From the NCBI RefSeq assembly GCF_004125265.1, contig NZ_RDTE01000003.1, positions 8,246,001 through 8,310,000 of the forward strand: a DNA stretch of 64,000 bases, given 5' to 3'. A model generated the notes under the pieces. It saw only the letters and a program-made list of their open reading frames with translations. It was not told the DNA's origin and did no database searches. The translations under genes were made by a program, and so were the position numbers. This document shows, in pieces, positions 39,937 to 48,844 of the stretch. Source of the stretch: Streptomyces lydicus. Lineage in GTDB: Bacteria > Actinomycetota > Actinomycetes > Streptomycetales > Streptomycetaceae. Each line of letters opens with the position of its first letter. Position 1 is the stretch's first letter.

Positions 39937-42386
39937 TGACCACCGGGCAGGCCGAGGCGCGCGCCGCGACGGCCCCCGAGGCCGCCGCCGGACGCCGCAG
40001 GATCACCGTGCGCGGCGTCGTCCAGGGCGTCGGCTTCCGCCCGTTCGTCCACACCCTCGCCACGGAACTCGGCCTGACGGGCCATGTGATCAACACCGGC
40101 GAGGGCGTGGTCACCGAGGTCGAGGGGGCCGCCGCCGCGCTCGCCTCGTTCGGCCGGCGGATCAGCACCGATGCGCCACCGCTGGCCGTGGTCGAGGCCG
40201 TCGACACCGAGGACGTCGCGGTGACCGGCGACACCGGATTCCACATCCTCCCCTCCCGCACCGACGGCCTCTCCCGCACCCTGGTCTCCCCGGACGCCGC
40301 CACCTGCGAGGCCTGCCTCGCCGAGCTGACCGACCCGGCCGACCGCCGCCACCGGCACCCCTTCCTCACCTGCACCCACTGCGGGCCGCGCTTCACCATC
40401 GTCACCGGGGTCCCCTACGACCGTGCGCTGACGACCATGGACCGCTTCCCGATGTGCCCCCGCTGCGCACGGGAGTACGCGGACCCCGCCGACCGGCGCT
40501 TCCACGCCCAGCCCCTCTCCTGCCACGACTGCGGCCCCCGGCTGCGCCTGCTGACCGCGGACCCGGCCGACCGCACCCGCCGGCCGCGCCCGGCGCCCGG
40601 TCCCGACCCGGTCGCCGACGCCCGCCGGCTGCTCGCCGCCGGCGCGATCGTGGCGGTCAAGGGCCTGGGCGGCTACCACCTCGTCTGCGACGCCTCCGAC
40701 GACACCGCCGTCGCCCTGCTGCGCCGCCGGAAGGCCCGCGGCGACAAGCCCTTCGCCCTGATGGCCCGTCGTGTCGACGACGTCACCCACCTGGTCCGGG
40801 TCCGGGACGAGGAGCGGGCCCTGCTCACCGGGCCCGTACGCCCCATCGTCCTGCTGCGCCGCCGCCATGACCCCGCACCGGCCCCGGACGCGCCGGTGCT
40901 GTCCGACGCCGTCGCCCCCGGCAGCCCCGACCTGGGCGTCATGCTGCCGTACACCCCGCTGCACCACCTGCTGCTCGGCCTGCCCGGCGACCCTCATCCC
41001 CTCCCGGCCCCGCCCGAGCGGGGAGACCCCCACGGGCCCCGGCTGCTCGTCATGACCAGCGGCAACGTCGCCGGCGAACCGATCGTCACGGACGACGACG
41101 AAGCCGTACGGCGCCTTGCGCCCCTGGCCGACGCCTGGCTCACCCACGACCGGCCGATCCGTATCCCGTGCGACGACTCCGTGGTCCGCATCAGCGACGG
41201 GGAGCCGCTGTTCCTCCGCCGCTCGCGCGGGTACGCCCCGCTGCCCGTCCGGCTCCCGGTACCGGTCCGGCCCGCACTCGCCACCGGCGGCGACCTCAAG
41301 AACGTGCTCTGCGTCGCCGAGGGGGACCGCGCCTGGCTGTCCGCGCACATCGGCGACATGGACGACCTGGCCACCCAGCTCGCGTTCGAGGAGGCCGAAG
41401 CGCATCTGGAGACGGTCACCGGGGTGCGCCCGCAGGTGCTCGCCACCGACCGGCACCCCGGCTACCGCTCCGGGCAGTGGGCACAGCGCCACACCGAAGG
41501 ACGGCCGCTGGTCCGCGTCCAGCACCACCACGCCCATATCGCCGCCGCCATGGCCGAACACGGCCTCCCCGACGGCCACCCCGTCATCGGCGTCGCCTTC
41601 GACGGCACCGGCTACGGCGACGACCACGCCGTCTGGGGCGGCGAGATCCTGCTCGCCGACTACGACGGCTACCGGCGCTTCGGGCAGCTCGCCTACGTCC
41701 CGCTGCCCGGCGGGGACACCACCGTACGGCGCCCCTACCGCATGGCCCTGGCCCATCTGCGCGCCGCCGGCCTCGACTGGGCCGCGGACCTGCCCCCGGT
41801 GGCCGCCTGCCCGCCGCAGGAGCGGCAGTTGCTGGCCCGTCAGCTGGAGCGCCACCTCAACTGTGTGCCCACCTCCAGCATGGGCCGCCTCTTCGACGCC
41901 GTCTCCTCACTGGCCGGGATCTGCCACCACGCCGGCTTCGAGGCCCAGGCCGCGGTCGCTCTCGAAGCCGCGGCCCTGACCGCGGGCGAGGACCACGGGC
42001 CCGGCTATGCGTTCGTACTGCGTGCCGCCCCCCTGGGCACGACGGGTGCCGACACCGTCGCCGACCCGGCGCCGGTGCTCGCCGCCGTCGTCGCTGACCT
42101 GCGCGCGGGCACCGCCCCGGCACTGATCGCGGCCCGCTTCCACACCGCGGTCGCCGACCTCGTCCGCCGGGGCTGCGTACTGGCCCGGGAGCGCGCGGGC
42201 CTGACGACCGTGGCACTGACCGGCGGCGTCTTCGCCAACACCCTGCTGGCCGAGGCCGCCGCCCGCCTCCTGCGGCAGGACGGCTTCACCGTCCTGCGCC
42301 ACCGCCGCGTCCCGCCCAACGACGGCGGACTGGCGCTCGGCCAGATCGTCGTGGCGGCGCGCATCGCAGGAGCCGCCGCGCGCTGA
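39936..42386 (+). CDS. hypF: carbamoyltransferase HypF
   Basis: An 816-residue enzyme that converts carbamoyl phosphate to the carbamoyl adenylate used to make the CN ligands. Four parts are visible: an acylphosphatase domain (RGVVQGVGFRPFVH) near residues 22-110; two zinc fingers with C-X2-C pairs (CEAC, CTHC, CPRC, CHDC); a YrdC-like domain with KGLGGYHLVCDA and VMTSGNVAGEP; and a Kae1-like domain with VQHHHAHIAAAMAEHG and VAFDGTGYGDD, ending GGVFANTLL. Somewhat longer than the usual 750-780 because of an Ala-rich N terminus and insertions. TGATG coupling with hypB. Confidence 0.95.
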   Translation: MTTGQAEARAATAPEAAAGRRRITVRGVVQGVGFRPFVHTLATELGLTGHVINTGEGVVTEVEGAAAALASFGRRISTDAPPLAVVEAVDTEDVAVTGDTGFHILPSRTDGLSRTLVSPDAATCEACLAELTDPADRRHRHPFLTCTHCGPRFTIVTGVPYDRALTTMDRFPMCPRCAREYADPADRRFHAQPLSCHDCGPRLRLLTADPADRTRRPRPAPGPDPVADARRLLAAGAIVAVKGLGGYHLVCDASDDTAVALLRRRKARGDKPFALMARRVDDVTHLVRVRDEERALLTGPVRPIVLLRRRHDPAPAPDAPVLSDAVAPGSPDLGVMLPYTPLHHLLLGLPGDPHPLPAPPERGDPHGPRLLVMTSGNVAGEPIVTDDDEAVRRLAPLADAWLTHDRPIRIPCDDSVVRISDGEPLFLRRSRGYAPLPVRLPVPVRPALATGGDLKNVLCVAEGDRAWLSAHIGDMDDLATQLAFEEAEAHLETVTGVRPQVLATDRHPGYRSGQWAQRHTEGRPLVRVQHHHAHIAAAMAEHGLPDGHPVIGVAFDGTGYGDDHAVWGGEILLADYDGYRRFGQLAYVPLPGGDTTVRRPYRMALAHLRAAGLDWAADLPPVAACPPQERQLLARQLERHLNCVPTSSMGRLFDAVSSLAGICHHAGFEAQAAVALEAAALTAGEDHGPGYAFVLRAAPLGTTGADTVADPAPVLAAVVADLRAGTAPALIAARFHTAVADLVRRGCVLARERAGLTTVALTGGVFANTLLAEAAARLLRQDGFTVLRHRRVPPNDGGLALGQIVVAARIAGAAAR

Positions 42387-42436
42387 GCGGCGCCACGGCG
42401 CGGCAGACGCAACGTATCCACGACGAGGAGAGGCCC

Positions 42437-42811
42437 ATGTGCCTGGCGGTACCCGGCAAGGTATTGGACATCGAGGAACGGGACGGCACCCGGATGGCCA
42501 CCGTCGACTTCGGCGGTGTGGTCAAGGAGGTGTGCCTGGAGTACGTCCCCGACCTGCAGGTCGGCGAGTACGCCATCGTCCACGTCGGCTTCGCGCTGCA
42601 GCGGCTGGACGAGGAGTCGGCCCGCAAGACCCTGGCCCTGTTCGAGGAACTGGGCCTGCTGCAAGAGGAGTTCGGCGATCCCTGGGAGGCGGCGGCCGCG
42701 CCACCGGAATGGGAGGAGAGGGGCCCCGGGGCCGCCACTGGAGCGGGCGCCGGAGCGGGCGCCGCACCCGCGGCCGCGGTGGGCGACGGAGTGCAGGAGG
42801 CGGGCCGGTGA
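42437..42811 (+). CDS. hypC: hydrogenase assembly chaperone HypC
   Basis: A 124-residue chaperone that shuttles the Fe(CN)2CO group with HypD. It begins MCLAVPGKV, whose Cys2 is the essential residue, and the OB-fold core extends to about residue 75 (DEESARKTLALFEELG). The family is normally 75-90 residues; here a tail of some 45 residues rich in Ala and Gly follows. Start ATG after GAGGAGAGG. Its stop overlaps the hypD start. Confidence 0.95.
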   Translation: MCLAVPGKVLDIEERDGTRMATVDFGGVVKEVCLEYVPDLQVGEYAIVHVGFALQRLDEESARKTLALFEELGLLQEEFGDPWEAAAAPPEWEERGPGAATGAGAGAGAAPAAAVGDGVQEAGR

Positions 42812-43932
42812 AGTACCTCGACGAGTTCCAGAACCCCGATCTCGCCCGCCGGCTGCTCGACGACATCCGGTCCACGGTGACCCGGCCCTGGGCCCTGATG
42901 GAGGTCTGCGGCGGGCAGACCCACACCATCATCCGCCACGGGATCGACCAACTGCTGCCCGAACAGGTCGAGTTGATCCACGGTCCGGGCTGTCCGGTCT
43001 GTGTGACACCCCTGGAGGTCATCGACAAGGCCCTGGAGATCGCCGCCCGGCCCGACGTGATCTTCTGTTCCTTCGGCGACATGCTCCGTGTCCCCGGCAG
43101 CGACCGGGACCTGTTCCAGGTGCGCAGCCGGGGCGGCGACGTACGGGTCGTCTACTCCCCACTCGACGCGTTGAAGATCGCCCAGCAGAACCCGCACCGC
43201 GAGGTGGTGTTCTTCGGCATCGGCTTCGAAACCACCGCACCGCCCAATGCCATGACGGTGTATCAGGCCCGTAAGCTCGGCATCCCCAACTTCAGCCTGC
43301 TGGTCTCGCACGTCCGGGTGCCGCCCGCGATCGAGGCCATCATGACGGCGCCCGGCTGCCGGGTCCAGGCGTTCCTCGCCGCAGGGCACGTGTGCAGTGT
43401 GATGGGGATGGGGGAGTACCCCGAGCTGGCCGCACGCCACCGGGTGCCGATCGTGGTCACCGGCTTCGAGCCCCTGGACATCCTGGAGGGCATCCGCCGC
43501 ACCGTCCGCCAACTGGAGCGCGGCGAACACACCGTGGACAACGCCTACCCCCGCGCCGTACGCGGCGAGGGCAACCCGGCGGCCCGGGCCATGCTCGCGG
43601 ATGTCTTCGAGGTCACCGACCGTTCCTGGCGCGGCATCGGCACCATCCCCGCCAGCGGCTGGCGGCTGTCGGAGCGCTACCGCGACTACGACGCCGAGTA
43701 CCGCTTCTCCGTCGACGGCATCACCACCAGGGAACCCGCCGCCTGCCGCAGCGGGGAAGTCCTCCAGGGGTTCATCAAGCCGCACGAGTGCGAGGCCTTC
43801 GGGACGCTCTGCACCCCGCGCACCCCGCTCGGCGCCACCATGGTCTCCAGCGAGGGCGCCTGCGCCGCCTACTACCTCTACCGCCGACTCGGCACCACGC
43901 CCACCCCCCAGGAGGCGAGCCCCGTTGTCTGA
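42808..43932 (+). CDS. hypD: hydrogenase formation protein HypD
   Basis: A 374-residue Fe-S protein forming the scaffold for Fe(CN)2CO with HypC. All signature motifs are present: ALMEVCGGQTHTIIRHG, GPGCPVCVTP, GFETTAPPNA and the C-terminal cysteines in KPHECEAFGTLCTP, EGACAAYY. The GTG at 42808 overlaps the hypC stop by four bases. Length is normal for the family. Confidence 0.96.
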   Translation: MKYLDEFQNPDLARRLLDDIRSTVTRPWALMEVCGGQTHTIIRHGIDQLLPEQVELIHGPGCPVCVTPLEVIDKALEIAARPDVIFCSFGDMLRVPGSDRDLFQVRSRGGDVRVVYSPLDALKIAQQNPHREVVFFGIGFETTAPPNAMTVYQARKLGIPNFSLLVSHVRVPPAIEAIMTAPGCRVQAFLAAGHVCSVMGMGEYPELAARHRVPIVVTGFEPLDILEGIRRTVRQLERGEHTVDNAYPRAVRGEGNPAARAMLADVFEVTDRSWRGIGTIPASGWRLSERYRDYDAEYRFSVDGITTREPAACRSGEVLQGFIKPHECEAFGTLCTPRTPLGATMVSSEGACAAYYLYRRLGTTPTPQEASPVV

Positions 43933-45094
43933 CACCCTCCACCCCATCCCCGACGGTTCCATCCCCGACGGTTCCATCCCCGACGGTTCCATCCCCGGCG
44001 GTTCCACCCCCGGCGGTCCCACCCCGGCCGACCGCGGTCTGCCCACCGTCGACATCTCCGGCTGGACCTGTCCCGCCCCGCTCCGCGACCAGCCCCGCGT
44101 CGTCATGGGACACGGCGGGGGCGGCGCGCTGTCCGCGGAGCTCGTCCAGCAGATCTTCGCCCCCGCCTTCGGCGGCGAAATCCTCGCCCAGCTCGGCGAC
44201 TCCGCCGCGGTGTCCCTCGGCGGCGTGCGCCTCGCGTTCTCCACCGACTCCTATGTCGTGCGGCCGCTCTTCTTCCCCGGCGGCTGCATCGGCGACCTCG
44301 CCGTCAACGGCACGGTCAACGACCTCGCCATGAGCGGGGCCAAGGCCGCCTACCTCTCCTGTGGCTTCATCCTGGAGGAGGGCGTGGAGATGCCGGTGGT
44401 GGCCGGTGTCGCCGACGCCATGGGGGCGGCCGCGCGGGCCGCCGGAGTCGAGGTGGCCACCGGCGACACCAAGGTCGTCGAGGCGGGCCACGGCGACGGC
44501 GTCTACCTCAACACCGCCGGCATCGGGCTGATCCCGGCGGGCGTCGACCTGCGCCCGCAGCGGGTCACCCCCGGCGATGTGGTGATCGTCAGCGGCGACA
44601 TCGGCCTGCACGGTGTGGCGATCATGAGCGTCCGGGAGGGCCTGGAGTTCGGCGTCGAGATCGAGAGCGACTGCGCGGCCCTCGGCGGCCTCGTCGAGAC
44701 GATGCTCGCCGTCACCCCCGATCTGCACGTACTGCGCGACCCCACCCGCGGCGGGCTGGCCGCCGCGCTGTGCGAGATCGCCACCGCCTCCTGCACCGGC
44801 ATCGTCATCCAGGAACGCGCCGTCCCGGTCCCGCCGGCCGTCGCCAACGCCTGTGCGATCCTCGGCCTGGACCCGATGTACGTCGCCAACGAGGGCAAGC
44901 TGGTGGCCTTCGTGCCCCGCGAGCACGCCGACGCCGTGCTGGACGCCATGCGCGCGCACCCCCTGGGGGCCGGCGCCGCGATCATCGGCGAGGCCGTCGC
45001 CACCCACCCCGGCATGGTGGTGGCCGGTACCCCGCTGGGCGGCACCCGGGTGGTCGACCTGCCGCTGGGGGAGCAACTGCCGCGGATCTGCTGA
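43925..45094 (+). CDS. hypE: hydrogenase expression/formation protein HypE
   Basis: A 389-residue ATPase that dehydrates the carbamoyl group on its C-terminal cysteine to thiocyanate, giving the CN ligand. The chain ends PRIC, the exact functional C terminus. GHGGGGALSAELVQ, DSYVVRPLFFPGGCIGDLAVNG and RDPTRGGLAAAL mark the PurM-like fold. The start must be the TTG at 43925, eight bases inside hypD and preceded by AGGAGG. Residues 6-35 are an unusual IPDGS-type pentapeptide run encoded by a 15-bp tandem repeat, absent from ordinary HypE. Last gene of the hydrogenase operon. Confidence 0.95.
   Translation: MSDTLHPIPDGSIPDGSIPDGSIPGGSTPGGPTPADRGLPTVDISGWTCPAPLRDQPRVVMGHGGGGALSAELVQQIFAPAFGGEILAQLGDSAAVSLGGVRLAFSTDSYVVRPLFFPGGCIGDLAVNGTVNDLAMSGAKAAYLSCGFILEEGVEMPVVAGVADAMGAAARAAGVEVATGDTKVVEAGHGDGVYLNTAGIGLIPAGVDLRPQRVTPGDVVIVSGDIGLHGVAIMSVREGLEFGVEIESDCAALGGLVETMLAVTPDLHVLRDPTRGGLAAALCEIATASCTGIVIQERAVPVPPAVANACAILGLDPMYVANEGKLVAFVPREHADAVLDAMRAHPLGAGAAIIGEAVATHPGMVVAGTPLGGTRVVDLPLGEQLPRIC
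43946..44020. repeat. 5 x 15-bp tandem repeat inside hypE
   Basis: Three copies of ATCCCCGACGGTTCC (two exact neighbours follow the first) are followed by two variants with GGCGG. In frame they encode IPDGS, IPDGS, IPDGS, IPGGS, TPGGP. Confidence 0.95.
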
Positions 45095-45112
45095 GTGGGT
45101 CCCGGCGTACGA

Positions 45113-45146
45113 CCGAGGGCGGCACCGGTACCGGTGCCGCCCTCGG
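45113..45146. terminator. 34-bp perfect palindrome terminator
   Basis: CCGAGGGCGGCACCGGT is followed at once by its exact complement, with no loop. It lies between the stop codons of convergent hypE and the peroxidase gene, and would stop transcription from both sides. Confidence 0.85.
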
Positions 45147-45178
45147 CGTGTGTGTCCCTCGTGCTCAGGTCATCCTGC

Positions 45179-46441
45179 TCAGGTCTTCTTCAGCAGCCCG
45201 GAACCGAACCAGTCGTCGGCGTCCCGTACCCCGGGCAGGATGAAGAAGTAGCCGCCGCCGAGCGGGGTGATGAATTTGGCCAGCGGCTCGTGCCGCAGCC
45301 GCCGCTGGACGGTCGCGAACTGCCGCTCCGGGTTCTGCTGGTAGCCGCAGAAGACCAGTCCCAGGTCCATCCGTCCGGACTGGTCGAAGCCCTGGTCGTA
45401 GTTGTAACTCCGACGCAGGAAGCGGGACCTGTCGGTCTTCTCGGTGCGCGGGTTGGCCAGCCGGATGTGCGAGTCGAGCGGGATCTTTTCGCCGTGCGGG
45501 TCGTCGCGGTACCTCGGCGGGTCGTTCTCCTGCTTGCCGTCCAGGGGCGCACCGCTCGCCTTGCGCCGGCCGAAGATCTGCTCCTGCCGGGCCACCGGCA
45601 CCTTGTCCCACTTCTCGATGTGGAAGCGGATCAGACGCAGCACCTGATAGCTGCCGCCCAGCGCCCAGTCCGGCTCCCCGCAGGGCGGGGTCACCCACAT
45701 CAGCCGGTTCATCTCCCGGGACGAGCCGGTGTCCGGATTGACGATCCCGTCCTTGAAGCCGATGAAGGTACGCGGCGAGCCCGAGGGCCGCGACGGGTTG
45801 AGGAAGGCGTCCGCGCGCCAGCGGGGCCGCAGCAGGCCGTGGGTCTCCCGGGCCAGATCGCGCAGCACATGGACGATGGCGTCCGGATGCTGGGCGCAGA
45901 TCTGCAGCGACAGGTCACCGTGGCAGCGCGCCGGCTCCAGCCGGTCGTCGGGGAACGCCGGCATGGCCTTGAGGTGCCGGGGCTTGTGGCCGGAGAGCCC
46001 GAACCGGTCGTCGAACAGGGAGGCGCCGACGCCGAGCGTGATGGTGAGTGAGTCGGGGGTGGGCCGCTCCGCGGCGACCTGCTCGTCCAGCGGCTTCACC
46101 CCGTCCGTCAGCATCCGGCAGCGCGTGGTGAGCTTCTGGAACAGACCGGTCAGGGCTTCGCGGCTCTCGGCCATCACATCGAAGCCGACGAACCCGGCGA
46201 AGAGCTGCTGGGGAGTCACGATGCCGGCCTGATGCCGGCCGATGAAGGGCACCTTGTCGGGCAGCCCCCCGTTCTCGCGGAGCCCGTGCGCGGAACGGTC
46301 CGCAGCAGCGGCGGCGGCCGCCTGACCGCCGAGCCCCGTCGCGGCCGCCACCCCCGCGATCCCCGCCGCGCACTTGAGAAAGCCCCGGCGTCCGTCGTCG
46401 CTCGCAGGGGCGCGTTCGTCCCCGGCCTGATCACATCTCAT
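45179..46441 (-). CDS. Tat-exported DyP-type heme peroxidase (EfeB-like)
   Basis: A 420-residue secreted peroxidase. The N terminus has a twin-arginine signal, GRRGFLKCAAG, with a hydrophobic run ending in poly-Ala. The DyP signature GFKDG (GXXDG) lies mid-protein, with RFHIEKW and FLRRSYNYDQGFD further on supplying the heme-side His and Arg. It ends GGGYFFILPG, the common C terminus of EfeB proteins. No efeU/efeO iron-uptake genes adjoin it and no encapsulin targeting tail is seen. Start 46441 (MRCDQ) or 46453 (MGGTM) are both acceptable. Substrates are unknown; DyP enzymes oxidise dyes, phenols or heme. Confidence 0.93.
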   Translation of the reverse strand: MRCDQAGDERAPASDDGRRGFLKCAAGIAGVAAATGLGGQAAAAAAADRSAHGLRENGGLPDKVPFIGRHQAGIVTPQQLFAGFVGFDVMAESREALTGLFQKLTTRCRMLTDGVKPLDEQVAAERPTPDSLTITLGVGASLFDDRFGLSGHKPRHLKAMPAFPDDRLEPARCHGDLSLQICAQHPDAIVHVLRDLARETHGLLRPRWRADAFLNPSRPSGSPRTFIGFKDGIVNPDTGSSREMNRLMWVTPPCGEPDWALGGSYQVLRLIRFHIEKWDKVPVARQEQIFGRRKASGAPLDGKQENDPPRYRDDPHGEKIPLDSHIRLANPRTEKTDRSRFLRRSYNYDQGFDQSGRMDLGLVFCGYQQNPERQFATVQRRLRHEPLAKFITPLGGGYFFILPGVRDADDWFGSGLLKKT

Positions 46442-46734
46442 CGTCCCGCCCATCCTGACTACTGAGTCGTCCGGAAGCCGCGTGCCTGGCACCAACCTGT
46501 GCGCGATGCTCGTCGCCCACGACGCGACGGCCGGGACCAACACGGCACCGCCGCCGGATATCACGCCCTGGCCACGGGCCGGTCGTCCGAATGGCGCAGC
46601 ACACGCGCTCCCCGCGCGACAGGGCCCCGGAGCGCTTCTAGCGTCGGCCCTGTGACCTGCCCGGACACGGCACAGCGCAACGCCGTGGCCACCGGTCACC
46701 TACCGCGCTCCACCACCGATCCGACGGACCCCAC

Positions 46735-47241
46735 ATGAGCACATCCACCGACGCGAGCACAGTCATCGGCGAGGCCAGACCCGCCGGTGACGGCACCTCC
46801 ACCGAGGCGGGCGAGGCCCTCGACGCAGCCGCCGTCACCGACGAGGGCACGGCCGTCGTCACGGACACGGTCACGGGCGAGCTCCCACCCGTCGCTGCGG
46901 ACACCCGCGCCGAGGAGCGCGGGGCCGCCGAGGAGCACGGTGCCACCGACGCGAGCCCGGCGGCCGGGGACGCTCCGGCCGCGGGCGGGGCCACGGCCGT
47001 CGATGACGCCGCGCCGGCCGACGAGGCGGTGCCGCCCGATGACCCGCCCGCATCCTGGCTGCGTATCGAGCGGGGCCATGCCGAGCCCGAGGAGATCGCG
47101 GCGATCAGCGTCGTGCTGTGCGCGCAACTCGCCGGTCTGCGCGCCCTCGCCGAGCCCGGCCACACCGAGGAGCCGTCCGCCGCCCGGCGGCCGCACGCCC
47201 GGCACACCGCATGCTGGTCGGGCTGCTGGAGCTGCGGCTGA
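46735..47241 (+). CDS. protein with acyl-CoA carboxylase epsilon-like domain
   Basis: A 168-residue acidic protein. Residues 1-105 are Ala/Thr/Asp/Glu-rich low complexity. Residues 107-140 read WLRIERGHAEPEEIAAISVVL, close to the RVVRGNPTPEELAAL helix of AccE/PccE subunits that bind the carboxyltransferase core. The end, TACWSGCWSCG, is not the usual AccE tail and contains three cysteines. No carboxylase alpha or beta gene is near, so a partner must be elsewhere or the domain has been reused. Ribosome site weak. Moderate confidence. Confidence 0.65.
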   Translation: MSTSTDASTVIGEARPAGDGTSTEAGEALDAAAVTDEGTAVVTDTVTGELPPVAADTRAEERGAAEEHGATDASPAAGDAPAAGGATAVDDAAPADEAVPPDDPPASWLRIERGHAEPEEIAAISVVLCAQLAGLRALAEPGHTEEPSAARRPHARHTACWSGCWSCG

Positions 47242-47309
47242 ACCTCGGGCGGGCCGCACCTCCGGCGCGATTCCCGCCCGGCCGCCGGCCTCGTCCGTCA
47301 CGTCCGCCG

Positions 47310-48710
47310 TTACCTCGGGTGGCCGGCCCGGCCGGTGCCCGGGATGCAGCGGGCGGAGAGGAACGCCGCGAGGAGGAAGCCCGCGGCGCCGATGCCCATC
47401 GAGGTGTGCAGGCCCGGCACGAGACCGGTGGCCACCAGCGTGCCGAAGAGCGCGACGCCGAGGGCGCTGCCGATCTGCCGTGCGGCGTTGAACACGGCGG
47501 CCGCGGCACCGCTGCGCTCGCCCGGCGCGGCCTCCATCACGGCCGCCGTGGAGGCCGGCATGGTCAGCGCGGTGCCGAAGCCGGCGCAGGCCATGGGCGC
47601 CACCAGCGCGAGATACGGCGTGCCGGGGCCGGCCACCAGCCAGCCGGCCAGCCCGGCCGCGCCCACCAGCAGGCCCGCCACCATGGGCAGCCGCGGCCCG
47701 GTGCGGGCCGTGATCCGTCCGGCCAGCGCGGAGCCGGCGGCCACCACACCGACCGCGGGCAGCAGCGCGCACCCGGTGTGCAGGGCGCTGTAGTGGTGGA
47801 CCCTCTGGAAGTACAGCGGGGCGAGGAACAGCAGCCCGTAGAAACCGGTGTTGAGCAGCACGCCGATGACCGCCGAGGCCGAGAAGGCGCGGGCGCGGAA
47901 GAGCGTGAGCGGCAGCATCGGCGCGGGTGAGCGCCGCTCCAGCAGCAGGAAGGCGACGAGTCCGACGAGGCACCCGGCGAAGGCGCCGAGGACGGCCGGA
48001 TGGGTCCAGCCCAGCGCCCCGGCCTCGATGCATCCGGTGACCAGGCCGGCCAGGCACACCGCCGCGGCGCTCTGGGCCGGGAGGTCCAGGCCCCGGTGGC
48101 CGCGGCCGGCAGGGGAGCGGGGGACGTGACGGGAGGTGAGGAACAGCGCGGCGAGGCCGACGGGGAGATTGAGGAAGAACACCGCCCGCCAGCCGAGCCC
48201 GGCGACCAGGACGCCGCCCAGGACGGGACCGGCCCCGGCGGCGAGCCCCGCGACGGTCCCCCAGATGCCGAACGCGCGGGCCCGCGCCGCCCGGCCGGGG
48301 TACGCGGTCCGCAGCAGGGCCAGCGAGGCCGGCACCATCAGCGCCGCGCCCAGCCCCTGCACCAGCCGGGCCAGGACCAGCACGGTGGCGGTGGGCGCCA
48401 GCGCGCACCCGGCGGAGGCGAGGGTGAACACCACCAGGCCGCTCAGGAAGACGGCCTTGCCGCCCAGCCGGTCGCCGAGTCCGCCGCAGAAGAGCAGCAG
48501 TCCGGCGAACACCAGGGTGTAGCCGTCCACCACCCATTGGAGGCCGGTCACCCCGGTGTGCAGGGCGGTGCCGACCGCCGGGAGAGCGACCGTGACGACG
48601 GTGACGTCCAGGATGACCATGAAGTACCCCAGGCACACGGCGACGAGCGGCAGCGGCGTGAGCCGGTCCGCGGTCCGTGGTGCCGTGGTGGGTGCGCAGA
48701 GCGTGGGCAT
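47310..48710 (-). CDS. DHA2-type MFS transporter
   Basis: A 466-residue integral membrane exporter, about 14 helices. Motif A-type loop GGLGDRLGGKAVFLSG, motif C-type helix LGYFMVILDVTVVTVALPAVG and VLARLVQGLGAALMVPASLALL identify the EmrB/QacA drug:H+ family. The ATG at 48710 gives a normal N terminus; a GTG at 48773 would add 21 residues, and neither has a clear ribosome site. It is divergent from an ArsR-type regulator, which probably controls it. Substrate unknown. Confidence 0.9.
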   Translation of the reverse strand: MPTLCAPTTAPRTADRLTPLPLVAVCLGYFMVILDVTVVTVALPAVGTALHTGVTGLQWVVDGYTLVFAGLLLFCGGLGDRLGGKAVFLSGLVVFTLASAGCALAPTATVLVLARLVQGLGAALMVPASLALLRTAYPGRAARARAFGIWGTVAGLAAGAGPVLGGVLVAGLGWRAVFFLNLPVGLAALFLTSRHVPRSPAGRGHRGLDLPAQSAAAVCLAGLVTGCIEAGALGWTHPAVLGAFAGCLVGLVAFLLLERRSPAPMLPLTLFRARAFSASAVIGVLLNTGFYGLLFLAPLYFQRVHHYSALHTGCALLPAVGVVAAGSALAGRITARTGPRLPMVAGLLVGAAGLAGWLVAGPGTPYLALVAPMACAGFGTALTMPASTAAVMEAAPGERSGAAAAVFNAARQIGSALGVALFGTLVATGLVPGLHTSMGIGAAGFLLAAFLSARCIPGTGRAGHPR

Positions 48711-48844
48711 ACGGCCAGTGTTCTGCCGGATCCGTACGGCAGACGCCGAAATGTTCTCGCGCTCAGGAGGCACCCTGCGGGGCCGGCCGGAGAGGGAGGA
48801 CGTTTCGTCCTCTGCCGAAGCGTGAGCGGCGTACGGTCGGGGAC

